This document shows positions 25,801-36,366 of a stretch of DNA of 64,000 nucleotides, piece by piece; position 1 is the stretch's first letter, and each line of letters opens with the position of its first letter. The position numbers were made by a program, and so were the translations under genes. A model generated the notes under the pieces. The model was given only the letters and a program-made list of their open reading frames with translations, searched no databases and was not told the DNA's origin. The stretch covers positions 1 to 64,000 of the forward strand of contig NZ_BLRL01000003.1 in assembly GCF_015082335.1 (NCBI RefSeq), in the 5' to 3' direction. Source of the DNA: Moritella sp. F3 (GTDB taxonomy: Bacteria > Pseudomonadota > Gammaproteobacteria > Enterobacterales > Moritellaceae).

Positions 25801-28218
25801 ATGATATCGGGTTTAACTAAGTTAAAATGGGTTGTTTTATTTTTGCTGCTGCCTTTGGCCGGCATGACTGCCAATGCAAATGGATTTGTGCTTCAGTTAA
25901 AAGGTCCTGAAGTTCATACTCCGTCATCGCCTAATAGCTATGGCCCTATTGTCAAAGCTGATACGTTATGGTCTGTTGCTACAGCGACAAGGCCGAACAA
26001 TAGCCTCAGTTTATATAAAACCATGGCGGCAATTTTAGCGCTTAACCCGCACGCATTTTTAAACGGTAACATCAATAAAATGATTGATGGTAGCCTGCTT
26101 AAGATCCCCAGCGCAGCTGAAATACAAGCGACTGATGGCTCAGATTTAAAGCGTTTATTGACGAGTAAATCGGCATCGAAATCAGAACCTGTTTCTACCA
26201 GCAAGCCTACAGCTTCAAAGCCTAAGACGGGGACTAAGAGGCAAACGAAGCAAGATAAACTTGCTTTACTGCAAGGTGAGCTAACCGAAAGCAATGAACA
26301 TCTTTTGTTATCAAGTGAAACGAATCGCCGTCTTAAGCTACAGCTCGAAATAATCCGTATGGAATTAGCTGAACTTAAAGAGCAAATGGCAATCGATAAC
26401 CAATTAAAAGCAGACTTAAAAGCGCTCATTGAACAACAACAATCACAGATTACTGAGCAACAAGGTGTAATTGAAAAAGCAGAACAAGCCGCAATACTAG
26501 AAGCCGAAACGCATAATAATTGGTGGTTAGCTGGTGGTATTTCAGGTGTATTCTCATTATTGAGTTTAGTTTGGCTCGGTCTATGGCTGAAAAATAGAAG
26601 TGATCAAAAGAATAACATTGAAGATAATTTGATGTTTGAGACTGACAATACAGTTGATGAGCTCAGTGATTACCTTAGTACGGAAACGCTTGCTGAAACT
26701 GCGACAAGCCACACTGCAGCGCCTGATACACCGCAGTCGGCACCGTCTACAATGGGATCTGATGAGATCAACTCATTTGCAGCACCAGATTTAGACGAAC
26801 CTAATTTCAACTTACAAATGGAAGCGGAACTTACAGATATTGTAAGCCATGCTCCAGCAGCAATCGTTACTCAAGTCGCAGCACCAATTATGCCAGAAGT
26901 GGTTGAACAAGCGCCTATCATGCCAGACTTAAACTTGGACGATAATGATTTTAGTGATATAGACCTAACACTGGATGATGAAAGCACCAGCTTTGAAAAT
27001 GATAGCATAGCGCCCGATTTAAGTTGGCGTGAAGAGCTTGATGAACCAAGCTTGATACCTGACCAGCCAGCACACAGCGCGAATACTTTAGATGAAGATT
27101 TAGCTGAAGTTGATACTTTATTAGAGAAATTTAAATTAGGTAATTCACAAACACCTGATTTTGATTTGAACGCGCTTGACGATGGCGACGTGACAGCAGA
27201 AAACACAGCTCAAGAGCCTGTGGTTAACGATGAATTTGTCAATATGGATGATATTGATAGTATTCTTGCTGAAGCCAATATGGCGACTCATGAACAACCT
27301 CAGAGCTCTGCGGCGGATGAATTTGTTAATATGGATGATATTGACAGTCTCTTGGCTGAAGCTGAATTAGACGCTATTAATCAAGCGGCTGACGAACCTG
27401 ATAATAAGCCTCAAGCTGCTACGCAGAATGAAGCCGTTGATATGGACGATATAGATAACCTGTTAGCTGAAGCTGGCTTAGATGCGATTGCGCAATCTGA
27501 AGCTGAGAATGTCGCTAATCAAGAAACTGTCGATATGGATGATATCGATAGTTTGTTGGCTGAAATGGGCGGGGATAGCACTCCATCAGCAACAGTTGAA
27601 ACGGCACGTTCAAGCGAAGATCTTGATGTCGATGTAGACGATATTGATAGTATTTTAGCCAGCGCCGGGTTGGCTGAACCAGCGAAGGATGATTTGCCAC
27701 AGGCTCACGGCCAGACTGTCGATGAAATGTTAGCAGAGCTGGATGGCGCTGAGAGTGCTAATTCTATTTCAACTCCTGCACCGGCATCGCCATCAAATAA
27801 TGCAGATGTACCACTGGATGATATCGAAGCTATGATGGCGGAGTATAGCCCTAATGCATTTAGTGAAGCGCCTAGCGAGCAAGTGCCAATTGATGTTGAA
27901 GCGGCGAAAGCTGAAGAGTTTATTGATATCGACAAGTTATTAAATGAAGCAGGACAACAACCAGCGAACATCGAAGATGAACCTTATGATCAAGTGAAAC
28001 TCGACGTGGGGCTTGATCAATACAGTAATTCACTCTTAGATAATAATGCGATTGATATTGATGATGAAACGAATCGTTTTGGCGCTCAATTAGACCTTGC
28101 ACGTGCTTATCTTGAGATTGAAGATAAAGACGGCGCTAAATCAATATTAGAGCCCTTGGCGGGTGTTGGCGATGCTGGACAGCAGGCTGAAGTTAATAAA
28201 TTGCTGAGCCGACTATGA
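25801..28218 (+). CDS. fimV: Polar hub/pilus assembly protein FimV
   Basis: A bitopic inner-membrane protein of 805 residues. A signal-like segment (residues about 7-27) is followed by the FimV N-terminal region with a LysM-like peptidoglycan-binding part (GPIVKADTLWSVA...ILALNPHAF). A coiled coil lies near 150-235 and one transmembrane helix (WWLAGGISGVF...) near 240-262. A long acidic cytoplasmic region follows with about seven copies of the motif (V/D)DMDDID(S/N)LLAEA, and then the conserved C-terminal TPR-like end (LDLARAYLEIEDKDGAKSILE). FimV/HubP proteins organise type IV pili, flagella and chemotaxis arrays at the cell pole. ATG 25801 has AGGG 6 bases upstream. Confidence 0.92.
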   Translation: MISGLTKLKWVVLFLLLPLAGMTANANGFVLQLKGPEVHTPSSPNSYGPIVKADTLWSVATATRPNNSLSLYKTMAAILALNPHAFLNGNINKMIDGSLLKIPSAAEIQATDGSDLKRLLTSKSASKSEPVSTSKPTASKPKTGTKRQTKQDKLALLQGELTESNEHLLLSSETNRRLKLQLEIIRMELAELKEQMAIDNQLKADLKALIEQQQSQITEQQGVIEKAEQAAILEAETHNNWWLAGGISGVFSLLSLVWLGLWLKNRSDQKNNIEDNLMFETDNTVDELSDYLSTETLAETATSHTAAPDTPQSAPSTMGSDEINSFAAPDLDEPNFNLQMEAELTDIVSHAPAAIVTQVAAPIMPEVVEQAPIMPDLNLDDNDFSDIDLTLDDESTSFENDSIAPDLSWREELDEPSLIPDQPAHSANTLDEDLAEVDTLLEKFKLGNSQTPDFDLNALDDGDVTAENTAQEPVVNDEFVNMDDIDSILAEANMATHEQPQSSAADEFVNMDDIDSLLAEAELDAINQAADEPDNKPQAATQNEAVDMDDIDNLLAEAGLDAIAQSEAENVANQETVDMDDIDSLLAEMGGDSTPSATVETARSSEDLDVDVDDIDSILASAGLAEPAKDDLPQAHGQTVDEMLAELDGAESANSISTPAPASPSNNADVPLDDIEAMMAEYSPNAFSEAPSEQVPIDVEAAKAEEFIDIDKLLNEAGQQPANIEDEPYDQVKLDVGLDQYSNSLLDNNAIDIDDETNRFGAQLDLARAYLEIEDKDGAKSILEPLAGVGDAGQQAEVNKLLSRL

Positions 28219-28360
28219 TCATTTGATTATCGTGAGGCTAACGTGAGTTAATCGTTAGCGTATCGCGCGTTAGTTACTTTTAAGTTGTAACTTGAAACGG
28301 TATAATCGACGGATACAGCTATGTTGTAAAACATAATAAATTTATTGTGTAATATTTAGT

Positions 28361-28389
28361 AAAGCGGTGACGAAAGTCACCGCTTTTTG
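28361..28389 (+). terminator. Terminator after fimV
   Basis: AAAGCGGTGAC/GTCACCGCTTT with a GAAA-type loop and a T5 tract. Confidence 0.9.
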
Positions 28390-28427
28390 TTTTAAGAAAT
28401 TAATGAAAGTTTAAAGTTGGAAGAAAA

Positions 28428-29219
28428 ATGCGAATTGCACTTGGTATAGAATATGACGGTAGTAAATATTACGGTTGGCAGCGTCAAAAAGACGTAATTA
28501 GTGTACAACAAAAGCTGGAAGAGGCTTTATCTCGTGTCGCTAACCACCCTGTGATCGTACATTGTGCAGGACGTACTGACTCTGGGGTACATGGTACCGG
28601 TCAAGTAATTCATTTCGATACTGATGCAGTACGCCAAGATGTCGCTTGGACATTAGGTGTTAATGCCAATCTACCGGATGATATTGCGGTGCGTTGGGCG
28701 CAAGAAGTCGATGAAGAATTCCATGCTCGTTTTAGCGCGACAGCGAGACGCTACCGTTATATTATTTTTAATAATCAATTACGACCAGCAATTTTAAGTT
28801 CAGGCGTTAGCCATTATTACGGTGACATTAATGCTGAATTGATGCATGAGGCTGCGCAGCAATTGATTGGTGAACATGATTTTACTTCTTTCCGCGCGAA
28901 ACATTGTCAGGCCAAAAGCCCAATTAAAACCATGCATCATATTAAAGTGATACGTCAAAATGCGTTCATCATTATTGATGTTAAAGCAAATGCGTTTTTA
29001 CACCATATGGTGAGAAACCTAGCGGGTTCATTAATGGAAGTCGGTAAAGGTAACAAGCCCGTATCTTGGATTGCTGAGTTATTAGCCGGAAAAGATCGCT
29101 CTGTTGCTGCTGCAACCAGTAAAGCTGAAGGCTTGTATATGGTTGAAGTCGATTACCCAAGTCAGTTTAACCTACCGCGCCCAGCTGTTGGTCCATTGTT
29201 CTTACCTGAACAGTTTTAA
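28428..29219 (+). CDS. truA: tRNA pseudouridine(38-40) synthase
   Basis: TruA isomerises uridines 38-40 in the anticodon arm. The catalytic Asp51 is in [15 protein letters not shown], and the N-terminal [14 protein letters not shown] is characteristic. Length 263 (E. coli 270). The usg/asd-truA-accD order of enterics is kept, with fimV inserted, as is usual in vibrios and Pseudomonas. Confidence 0.96.
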   Translation: MRIALGIEYDGSKYYGWQRQKDVISVQQKLEEALSRVANHPVIVHCAGRTDSGVHGTGQVIHFDTDAVRQDVAWTLGVNANLPDDIAVRWAQEVDEEFHARFSATARRYRYIIFNNQLRPAILSSGVSHYYGDINAELMHEAAQQLIGEHDFTSFRAKHCQAKSPIKTMHHIKVIRQNAFIIIDVKANAFLHHMVRNLAGSLMEVGKGNKPVSWIAELLAGKDRSVAAATSKAEGLYMVEVDYPSQFNLPRPAVGPLFLPEQF

Positions 29220-29564
29220 CTCTTTGCTTTAATTATAATAAAACCAAAGTAACTCCAAGGCAGTAAGTATAATTAAGCTGTAAAAAAAAGCGTTATAAAT
29301 GATTCAATTTTATTTCGCTTTATTTATTTTTATGGGATTTTGCTAGCAAGTTACAAGGGTATGACCAGTTTTATATAAACTTATTGGAAAATCTGTGATT
29401 TAATTGTGCTACACGAGAAATGTGGAGTATTGTTAAGTTTGGTAATCATCGACTTAACGCATTAATTTCTGTTAATTGTATCGGGATGCTAATTTCTGCT
29501 CCAATTAACAACGCATTTAACTCCATATACTTCAATTAATTAGAATAAATTATAAGTAGGGTTC
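29220..29564 (+). promoter_or_regulatory. accD upstream region
   Basis: A 345-base AT-rich stretch without a gene. It ends in a reasonable ribosome-binding site (GTAGGG) before accD. The only recognisable motif is a FadR-like sequence at 29355-29371. Confidence 0.4.
29355..29371 (+). promoter_or_regulatory. FadR-like operator upstream of accD
   Basis: The core GGTATGACCAG at 29358-29368 differs at one base of eleven from the core of the classical FadR operator, GGTACGACCAG in fadBA. FadR activates fatty acid synthesis genes in enterics, so a site here would make sense. It lies about 200 bases before the accD start; the promoter is not mapped. Confidence 0.4.
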
Positions 29565-30521
29565 ATGAGCTGGATTGAAAAAATACTACCAAAAAGCAAG
29601 AGCGCAACGGCACGTCGTAACATTCCGGAAGGCGTTTGGACTAAATGTGGATCTTGTGACCAGGTGTTATATCATGCAGAACTCGAGCGTAATCTAGGCG
29701 TTTGTCCTAAGTGTGATCACCACATGCGAGTAAATGCTCGTGAACGCTTAAATAAATTACTTGATAAAGAAGGCCGTATTGAAATCGGTGCTGAATTTGA
29801 ACCAAGTGATAAATTAAAATTCCGTGATAGCAAAAAATATAAAGACCGTTTAGCGAGTGCACAAAAAGCAACTAATGAAAAAGATGCATTAGTTGTCGAA
29901 AAAGGCACAATTAAAGGTATCCCTGTTGCAGTCTGTGCATTTGAATTCTCATTTATGGGTGGTTCAATGGCAACGGTTGTTGGTGCTCGTTTTGTTGCCG
30001 CAATTAATGTATGTATGGCTGAAAATCGTGCGCTAATTTGCTTTTCTGCAAGTGGCGGCGCGCGTATGCAAGAAGCGTTATTCTCGTTAATGCAAATGGC
30101 AAAAACAAGTGCTGCACTGGCTAAATTGTCAAAGAAAGGCTTACCTTATATCTCTGTGATGACTGATCCAACAATGGGCGGTGTCTCTGCGAGTCTTGCT
30201 ATGCTAGGTGATCTTAACTTAGCTGAGCCCAAAGCACTTATCGGTTTTGCTGGCCCACGTGTAATCGAACAAACGGTACGTGAAAAATTACCTGAAGGTT
30301 TCCAGCGTAGTGAGTTCTTGCTAGAAAAAGGCGCAATCGATATGATTGTAGACCGTCGTGAAATGCGTGATAAACTTGCAGGCTTATTAGCGAAAATGAT
30401 GAACTTGGAAACGTCTGATAACATCGCAACTGAAGCAGCAAGTACTGAAGCGACACCAAGTGTTGTTCCAGCAGCCGATGAAATTAAAACGCCAAGTGAC
30501 ACTCAAAGCATTAACAAGTAA
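29565..30521 (+). CDS. accD: Acetyl-CoA carboxylase carboxyltransferase subunit beta
   Basis: AccD with AccA transfers carboxyl from biotin to acetyl-CoA, the committed step of fatty acid synthesis. The N-terminal zinc ribbon is CGSC (residues 28-31) with CPKCDHH (47-53). The crotonase-like body contains the SGGARMQE motif near 166-173 and GGVSAS near 206-211. Length 318 (E. coli 304), the excess being a Thr/Ala/Ser-rich tail. It leads the accD-folC-dedD run. Confidence 0.97.
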   Translation: MSWIEKILPKSKSATARRNIPEGVWTKCGSCDQVLYHAELERNLGVCPKCDHHMRVNARERLNKLLDKEGRIEIGAEFEPSDKLKFRDSKKYKDRLASAQKATNEKDALVVEKGTIKGIPVAVCAFEFSFMGGSMATVVGARFVAAINVCMAENRALICFSASGGARMQEALFSLMQMAKTSAALAKLSKKGLPYISVMTDPTMGGVSASLAMLGDLNLAEPKALIGFAGPRVIEQTVREKLPEGFQRSEFLLEKGAIDMIVDRREMRDKLAGLLAKMMNLETSDNIATEAASTEATPSVVPAADEIKTPSDTQSINK

Positions 30522-30544
30522 ACACTAGCGAGTAACTATTACCG

Positions 30545-31870
30545 ATGTTGAACAGTATTAATAAAAGCCAGTCTCTTGCAGACTGGCTTTGCTATTTGGA
30601 AAGTATTCATCCCGTTAATATTGAAATGGGCTTAGGGCGTATCGGCCGCGTTGCTGCTGATTTAGCATTAACGACATTCGATGCTAAAGTAATTACAGTT
30701 GCTGGCACCAATGGTAAAGGTTCTACTTGCGCCTTCTTAGAGCGTATTTTGCTTGATGCGGGTTTCAATGTTGGTGTTACTAGCTCTCCACATATTCAAG
30801 ATTACCGAGAACGTGTTCGCGTTAACGGTAAAATGCTGACAGCACAAGCACACGCTGATTCTTTTGCTTTTATAGAGTCAGGCCGTAGCGATACCACACT
30901 CACTTATTTTGAGTTTACGACATTATCTGCATTGAAATTATTTCAAGATGCGGCATTAGATGTTGTGATCTTGGAGGTCGGTTTAGGTGGACGTTTAGAC
31001 GCGTCAAATATTGTCTCGGCTGATGTTGCTGTGGTGACGACGATTGATATTGATCATGCAGACTGGTTAGGCACCGATAAAGCCGTTATTGCTCGGGAAA
31101 AATCGGGTATTTTCCGTCATGGTAAAAAAGCTATCTGTGGTGTTATTAATCCGCCAGTAACGATTGCTGAATATGCTCATGAAATTGGCGCTGACTTAAT
31201 TGCAGTCAATCATGATTACCATTATCATCAAGCTGAGAACAGCTGGAGTTGGCAATTAGATACAGATGCGAAACCACAAGCGTCAGCATTGTCCTTTACT
31301 GATTTGGTCATTCCACAGTTACCGTTACAAAATGCAGCGACGGCCATTGCTGCTGTGCAAGCACTAGGTTTAGCTGTACCTGAACATGCGATTCGCAGTG
31401 GTGTTGCTAACGCAAGATTACCTGGACGCATGCAGCACTTAGGCACAGCGCCTCAGCAATATTTAGATGTCGCACATAACCCTGAATCAGCACGTTACTT
31501 GGCTACACAGCTTAATCGCTTAAAACAACAAGCCGGAGCGCCAGTTAAGGTTATCGCCGTTGTTGGTATGCTAAAAGATAAAGATATTGCTGCCAGTTTA
31601 GCTGCGTTGACTGATGTTGTTGACTGTTGGCACCTTGCCCCACTGCAAGGTGAGCGCGCCGCGCCGTGCCAGCAAATCGAGCAAGGATTAGCTGATGCAA
31701 TGCTGTTGAGCAGTAAAAGCCATGATAGCCTTAGGCAGCAGCCTATGAGTCATGATACAATAGCGCAAGCTTGGCAATCGGCAAACCAAAGTGCTGATTG
31801 TAATGACATTATTATTGGTTTCGGCTCATTCTTTACCGTAGCGGAAATTACCCAACATATAAGTGGTTAA
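30545..31870 (+). CDS. folC: Bifunctional folylpolyglutamate/dihydrofolate synthase
   Basis: FolC adds glutamate to dihydropteroate and folates. The P-loop GTNGKGST is at about residues 54-61; the Mur-ligase style LEVGLGGRLDASN and DIDHADWLG follow, and the C-terminal domain has LDVAHNPES. Length 441 (E. coli 422). It sits 23 bases after accD, with dedD starting 6 bases after its stop, so the three form one operon. Confidence 0.96.
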   Translation: MLNSINKSQSLADWLCYLESIHPVNIEMGLGRIGRVAADLALTTFDAKVITVAGTNGKGSTCAFLERILLDAGFNVGVTSSPHIQDYRERVRVNGKMLTAQAHADSFAFIESGRSDTTLTYFEFTTLSALKLFQDAALDVVILEVGLGGRLDASNIVSADVAVVTTIDIDHADWLGTDKAVIAREKSGIFRHGKKAICGVINPPVTIAEYAHEIGADLIAVNHDYHYHQAENSWSWQLDTDAKPQASALSFTDLVIPQLPLQNAATAIAAVQALGLAVPEHAIRSGVANARLPGRMQHLGTAPQQYLDVAHNPESARYLATQLNRLKQQAGAPVKVIAVVGMLKDKDIAASLAALTDVVDCWHLAPLQGERAAPCQQIEQGLADAMLLSSKSHDSLRQQPMSHDTIAQAWQSANQSADCNDIIIGFGSFFTVAEITQHISG

Positions 31871-31876
31871 ATAAAC

Positions 31877-32482
31877 GTGGCATCGAAATTTCAACATCGC
31901 TTGGTCGGCACTATTATTTTAGTGGCGATTGGTATTATCTTTCTACCTGACTTACTTGATGGTCAGAAGATAACCTATCGTGAGAATACGGCGAGTATTC
32001 CTTTACGGCCTGCGCTTGTAGAACTTGCTGATCCCGTTAACTTTGACTCTTTAGAAAAACCTTCATTTGATAGCCAGTTAGCTGATGATGAATTACTGGT
32101 TGAGCCTGCGCCGACAGTTAATTTAACCACTGCAAGTAACGAGCAGAAAGTCACATCAAAGCCGATGACTAAAGCGCCAAAATTGGTGCCGTTGGTCAAA
32201 CCAGCCGCTACTGTAAAAGCTATACCACCTGTCGGCAATAGCTGGAATATACGTTTAGGTACATTCAAAAACTCAGCCGCAGTGGATGATTTGGTTAAAA
32301 AGATCAGAAAGTCTGGTTTTGATGCCTACCGACTGCCACGCTATAAGCAAGCAGGGCAGTTAAATAGGCTCTATGTCGGCCCCAATACCGATAAAGATGA
32401 ACTAAAAAGTTTATTGCCAAAATTACAAAAAATCACGGGTCTAAAGGGTGTTATTGAAAAGTTTGACCCTCGAGACAAGTAA
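31877..32482 (+). CDS. dedD: Cell-division SPOR-domain protein DedD
   Basis: A 201-residue bitopic protein that starts at a GTG. One transmembrane helix covers residues 8-24 (RLVGTIILVAIGIIFLPDLL, nearly the E. coli start), followed by a proline/lysine-rich periplasmic linker and a C-terminal SPOR domain (about 122-200, opening SWNIRLGTFKNSAAVDDLV). SPOR domains bind denuded glycan strands at the septum. Confidence 0.93.
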   Translation: MASKFQHRLVGTIILVAIGIIFLPDLLDGQKITYRENTASIPLRPALVELADPVNFDSLEKPSFDSQLADDELLVEPAPTVNLTTASNEQKVTSKPMTKAPKLVPLVKPAATVKAIPPVGNSWNIRLGTFKNSAAVDDLVKKIRKSGFDAYRLPRYKQAGQLNRLYVGPNTDKDELKSLLPKLQKITGLKGVIEKFDPRDK

Positions 32483-32484
32483 TT

Positions 32485-32514
32485 AAAAAGCCGACATTTA
32501 TGTCGGCTTTTTTT
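32485..32514 (+). terminator. Terminator after dedD
   Basis: AAAAAGCCGACA/TGTCGGCTTTTT with T7. It separates accD-folC-dedD from cvpA-purF. Confidence 0.9.
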
Positions 32515-32586
32515 GTTTATAACTATTATCAATCTTGTATTTTAGTTGTTACAATGGCGCGAATTTCAAAATGAGAAGAGCAAAAC

Positions 32587-33096
32587 ATGGCGTGGATTGA
32601 TTACCTGATAATAGGGATTGTTGGTTTATCTTCAGTAATAAGTTTAGTACGTGGTTTTGTCAAGGAAGCGTTCTCTCTTTGCACTTGGTTCTGTGCTTTC
32701 TTTATATCTCGCTTTTATTATCAAGATATTGCTGCTTACTTAGAAAACTTTGATGCGTTTAGTGCCGCATTCAGTGAACAGTTAGTGAAAAATGGCGTGG
32801 CGATAGCGTTATTATTTATTTCGACCCTTATTTTAGGGGCTTTGCTCAATTACATACTTGGTCAGCTTGTTGATAAAACTGGCTTATCTGGTACGGATAG
32901 ATTACTCGGCGTATGCTTTGGTATTGCCCGAGGAGTATTAGTGGTGTGCGTATTACTGTTATTTCTACAGTTATTCACCAGTTTTCCGGAAACGGCTTGG
33001 TGGCAGGGCTCGCCACTAATCGCTGAGTTGAAACCACTCATTAAATGGTTTTTTGAACATCAAGCTTCTGCATGGGACAACATGCAGGGTTTATGA
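32587..33096 (+). CDS. cvpA: CvpA family inner-membrane protein
   Basis: A 169-residue protein with four transmembrane helices. CvpA was named for colicin V production and affects envelope stress and bile tolerance in related bacteria; its biochemistry is unknown. WIDYLIIGIVGLSSVISLVRGFVKE and the later GLSGTDRLLGVCFGIARG are family signatures. It precedes purF as in E. coli, by 58 bases. Confidence 0.93.
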   Translation: MAWIDYLIIGIVGLSSVISLVRGFVKEAFSLCTWFCAFFISRFYYQDIAAYLENFDAFSAAFSEQLVKNGVAIALLFISTLILGALLNYILGQLVDKTGLSGTDRLLGVCFGIARGVLVVCVLLLFLQLFTSFPETAWWQGSPLIAELKPLIKWFFEHQASAWDNMQGL

Positions 33097-33154
33097 CAAG
33101 CGAAACGTTATAAATAGCATTTTATCGAAAGCACAGTAAACGAGGATTTAGGTT

Positions 33155-34666
33155 ATGTGTGGAATTGTTGGCATTGTTTCTACAACCCCTGTTAATCAGT
33201 CTATCTATGACGCATTAACAGTATTACAGCATCGTGGACAGGATGCTGCAGGGATTGTAACCTTAAGTGATGGAAACTTTAGGCAGCGTAAAGCAAATGG
33301 TTTAGTGAGCGATGTATTCGAAGCTAAACATATGCAACGTTTGAAAGGTAATATTGGTATCGGCCACGTTCGATATCCGACAGCAGGAAGCTCGAGCGCC
33401 GCTGAGGCTCAACCTTTCTATGTTAACTCTCCGTTCGGTATTTCCCTTGCTCATAACGGGAATCTAACCAACGCTGCACAATTAAAAGAAGATCAATTTC
33501 ATAAAGCCCGTCGTCACATTAATACCACGTCTGATTCAGAAGTATTACTTAATGTTATGGCGCATGAATTAGATAAATGCCCAAGTTTACATTTAACTGC
33601 AGAGGATATTTTCACTGCTGTTAAAGCGGTACACAAGCAAGCGCTTGGTGCTTACGCTGTGGTATCTTTGATTATTAATCATGGCCTTGTTGCTTTTCGT
33701 GATCCTAATGGTATTCGCCCGTTAGTATTAGGTATGCGCACTGAAGACGGTCATAAAGAGTACATGGTTGCTTCAGAATCAGTTGCACTTGATGCGGTTG
33801 GTTTTGATTTTGTTCGTGATATTGAACCGGGTGAAGCTGTTTATATTACCGATGAAGGTGAATTATTTAGCGCGCACTGCGCTGAAAATGCACAGCATAA
33901 CCCATGCATATTTGAGTTCGTTTATTTCGCTCGTCCAGATTCAACAATAGACAAGGTATCGGTTTATGAATCACGTCTTGCTATGGGTGAGAAACTAGGT
34001 CATAAGATTAAACGCGAATGGGCTGACATTGATATTGATGTTGTGATCCCAATTCCGGAAACATCATGTGATAGTGCGTTAGAAATCGCTAAAGTATTGG
34101 AATTACCATACCGCCAAGGTTTTGTGAAAAATCGTTATATTGGCCGTACGTTTATTATGCCAGGACAAACGCTACGTCGTAAGTCTGTACGTCGTAAACT
34201 AAACGCAATTTCGTCAGAATTTGTTGGTAAGAACGTTTTGTTAGTTGATGATTCAATTGTACGTGGTACCACGTCAGAACAGATCATTGAAATGGCTCGT
34301 GAAGCAGGCGCTAAAAATGTTTATTTAGCATCAGCTGCACCAGAAGTGCGTTATCCTAACGTTTACGGTATTGATATGCCGAGTACTGAAGAGCTCATTG
34401 CACATGGCCGAAATGTTGATGAAATTGCCACGATGATTGGTGCCGATGCACTTATTTTTCAAGACTTAGATGACTTGATTAGTGCAGTTTCAAAATGCAA
34501 CCCAGACATTAAAAAGTTTGAAACTTCTGTGTTTAGTGGAGAGTATGTGACTGGCGATATTGATGAGGCGTATTTACAGCGTCTTAACGATGTTCGTAGT
34601 GATGGTGCTAAAACGGACAAAGAAAAAGAAGAAATTGCTAATTTAGAAATTCACAACGAAGGCTAA
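33155..34666 (+). CDS. purF: Amidophosphoribosyltransferase
   Basis: PurF makes phosphoribosylamine from PRPP and glutamine, the first step of purine synthesis. The N-terminal Ntn glutaminase begins MCGIVGIV, with Cys2 the nucleophile after Met removal. The C-terminal phosphoribosyltransferase domain has the PRPP loop [13 protein letters not shown] near residues 363-375. Length 503 (E. coli 505). No good PurR box was recognised upstream. Confidence 0.98.
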   Translation: MCGIVGIVSTTPVNQSIYDALTVLQHRGQDAAGIVTLSDGNFRQRKANGLVSDVFEAKHMQRLKGNIGIGHVRYPTAGSSSAAEAQPFYVNSPFGISLAHNGNLTNAAQLKEDQFHKARRHINTTSDSEVLLNVMAHELDKCPSLHLTAEDIFTAVKAVHKQALGAYAVVSLIINHGLVAFRDPNGIRPLVLGMRTEDGHKEYMVASESVALDAVGFDFVRDIEPGEAVYITDEGELFSAHCAENAQHNPCIFEFVYFARPDSTIDKVSVYESRLAMGEKLGHKIKREWADIDIDVVIPIPETSCDSALEIAKVLELPYRQGFVKNRYIGRTFIMPGQTLRRKSVRRKLNAISSEFVGKNVLLVDDSIVRGTTSEQIIEMAREAGAKNVYLASAAPEVRYPNVYGIDMPSTEELIAHGRNVDEIATMIGADALIFQDLDDLISAVSKCNPDIKKFETSVFSGEYVTGDIDEAYLQRLNDVRSDGAKTDKEKEEIANLEIHNEG

Positions 34667-34722
34667 TAAGCTTAGTGTGAATCAAATTGTGTGATTTTTT
34701 GTTTTAATCATAAATAGATCGT

Positions 34723-34747
34723 AAAAGGAGCGTAATGCTCCTTTTTT
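34723..34747 (+). terminator. Terminator after purF
   Basis: AAAAGGAGC/GCTCCTTTT with T6 and a short loop, between the convergent purF and lpxH genes. Confidence 0.85.
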
Positions 34748-34809
34748 GATCTTGATTTGACGTATTTCGCGATGATTAATGTCGCGATATGGCAATTTAG
34801 CTTTGTCAG

Positions 34810-35544
34810 TTATTTAGCTAAAAAGGCACGTTGTTGCAAATCGTATTTTCCTTCATTCCATACTAATACACTACCTTGATCAAACCAGTCACCAAGCACA
34901 ATACGTTTACCCTGTTTGTTAGCTGAAAGGGCTACGTCGTGTATGTAGGGTTTGTGAGTATGGCCGTGGATTAACGTGTCGCATTTAAACTCAAGCATTT
35001 TACTGATCACTTCTGATTCAGTCACATCCATAATGTTCATGCTTTTTTGCTGGTTACCGGCTTTACTCTTGCCGCGTATCTTATCGGCAATTGCTTCACG
35101 TACGAAGATTGGCAGCGCAGTAAATAGCTTTTGGCGCCATGGAATATTAACGGCGGTTCTAAACGCCTGGTATTTTTCATCAAGGGTACAAAAAGTATCG
35201 CCGTGGGCAATTAATACATTCTGACCATCGAGATTTATCGCAGTGTAATCACCAAGGATCGTCATGCCTGTTCGTTTAGCAAAGCGTTTGCTTACTAAGA
35301 AGTCTCTGTTCCCTTTTACTAAGAAACATTTTACGCCGCTTGCAGTTAAAGCTTTAAGCCCATCTTGCACACTGTCATTAAGGGGATTGCTAATATCATC
35401 ACCAGACCAAAATTCAAATAGATCGCCTAAAATATAGAGTGCGTCAGCTTGGCGTGCCTCGGTAGCAAGAAAATGCAAAAACAACTCGGTAATTTGCGGG
35501 CGACGGTCATCAAGGTGTAGATCTGAAATAAATAAAGTAGTCAT
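34810..35544 (-). CDS. lpxH: UDP-2,3-diacylglucosamine pyrophosphatase
   Basis: LpxH cleaves UDP-2,3-diacylglucosamine to lipid X in lipid A synthesis, as a peripheral membrane Mn-dependent calcineurin-type phosphoesterase. Metal ligands are visible in SDLHLDD (7-13), GDLFEFW (41-47), KGNRDFL (79-85), AHGD (around 114) and HGHTHKP (around 196). Length 244 (E. coli 240). It follows ppiB on the same strand, as in E. coli. Confidence 0.96.
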   Translation of the reverse strand: MTTLFISDLHLDDRRPQITELFLHFLATEARQADALYILGDLFEFWSGDDISNPLNDSVQDGLKALTASGVKCFLVKGNRDFLVSKRFAKRTGMTILGDYTAINLDGQNVLIAHGDTFCTLDEKYQAFRTAVNIPWRQKLFTALPIFVREAIADKIRGKSKAGNQQKSMNIMDVTESEVISKMLEFKCDTLIHGHTHKPYIHDVALSANKQGKRIVLGDWFDQGSVLVWNEGKYDLQQRAFLAK

Positions 35545-35622
35545 GTTGGTGTGCTTCCTTGTCGTGAATAAAAAAATACACTACCGAAGCAGTGTATTTA
35601 TTTTAGTCAACTGAGTGAGCGA

Positions 35623-36120
35623 TTAAGCTTCTTCTACAGTTACTTTAGTAATTACGATATCTTCTAGTGGCACGTCACCGTGGCCACGTTTGTTGCCTGT
35701 AGCAACTTTTTTCATTTTCTCAACTACGTCCATGCCTTCAACAACTTCAGCAAATACACAGTAGCCCCAACCTTGTGACGTCTTGCTTGAGAAGTCTAGG
35801 AAGTTGTTGTCTTTTACGTTGATGAAGAATTGTGAACTTGCTGAATGCGGATCAGAAGTACGTGCCATTGCTAATGTACCTAATTTATTCGACAGACCGT
35901 TGTCTGCTTCATTTTCGATACATTCATTTGAACGTTTCTCTTCCATACCAGGAAGCATGCCGCCACCTTGAACCATGAAACCATCGATTACACGGTGAAA
36001 GATAGTACCTTCATAGAAACCGCTTTTTGCGTACTCTAGGAAGTTAGCTGCTGTTTTTGGTGCACTTTCAAAGTTAAGTGCGATTTTGATGTCACCGAAA
36101 TCTGTATGTAGAGTTATCAT
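35623..36120 (-). CDS. ppiB: Cytoplasmic peptidyl-prolyl cis-trans isomerase B (cyclophilin)
   Basis: A 165-residue cyclophilin with no signal peptide. The active-site elements [13 protein letters not shown] (40-52) and [12 protein letters not shown] (around 93-104) are intact. It probably helps folding of cytoplasmic proteins. The ppiB-lpxH pair, divergent from cysS, has the same organisation as in E. coli. Confidence 0.96.
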   Translation of the reverse strand: MITLHTDFGDIKIALNFESAPKTAANFLEYAKSGFYEGTIFHRVIDGFMVQGGGMLPGMEEKRSNECIENEADNGLSNKLGTLAMARTSDPHSASSQFFINVKDNNFLDFSSKTSQGWGYCVFAEVVEGMDVVEKMKKVATGNKRGHGDVPLEDIVITKVTVEEA

Positions 36121-36366
36121 TTTAATGATCCTTTGGTTAATTAACTGCTAAATTCTATCCTAAAGCCCCGCGATCGAAAAGCCTTAACCTCCACAAGGAA
36201 GGTCTGTGGCTATAATTATCCTTCCATTTGGCTGATTTATACACTTTTTTAGTTGCTGAGCTAAATTTCGTCGTTTTATGCTGCTGCAAAGCTAGTAATC
36301 ATTAGTGCGAATGGTAAAATCAGTCAATTAATTGCATTTTACTGTTTGCGCAAGGATCATTATTCG

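Noticed and set aside
33097-33154. PurR box before purF (AACGTT core at about 33105-33112)
   Set aside because: Only the central six bases fit the 16-base consensus; flanks do not match.
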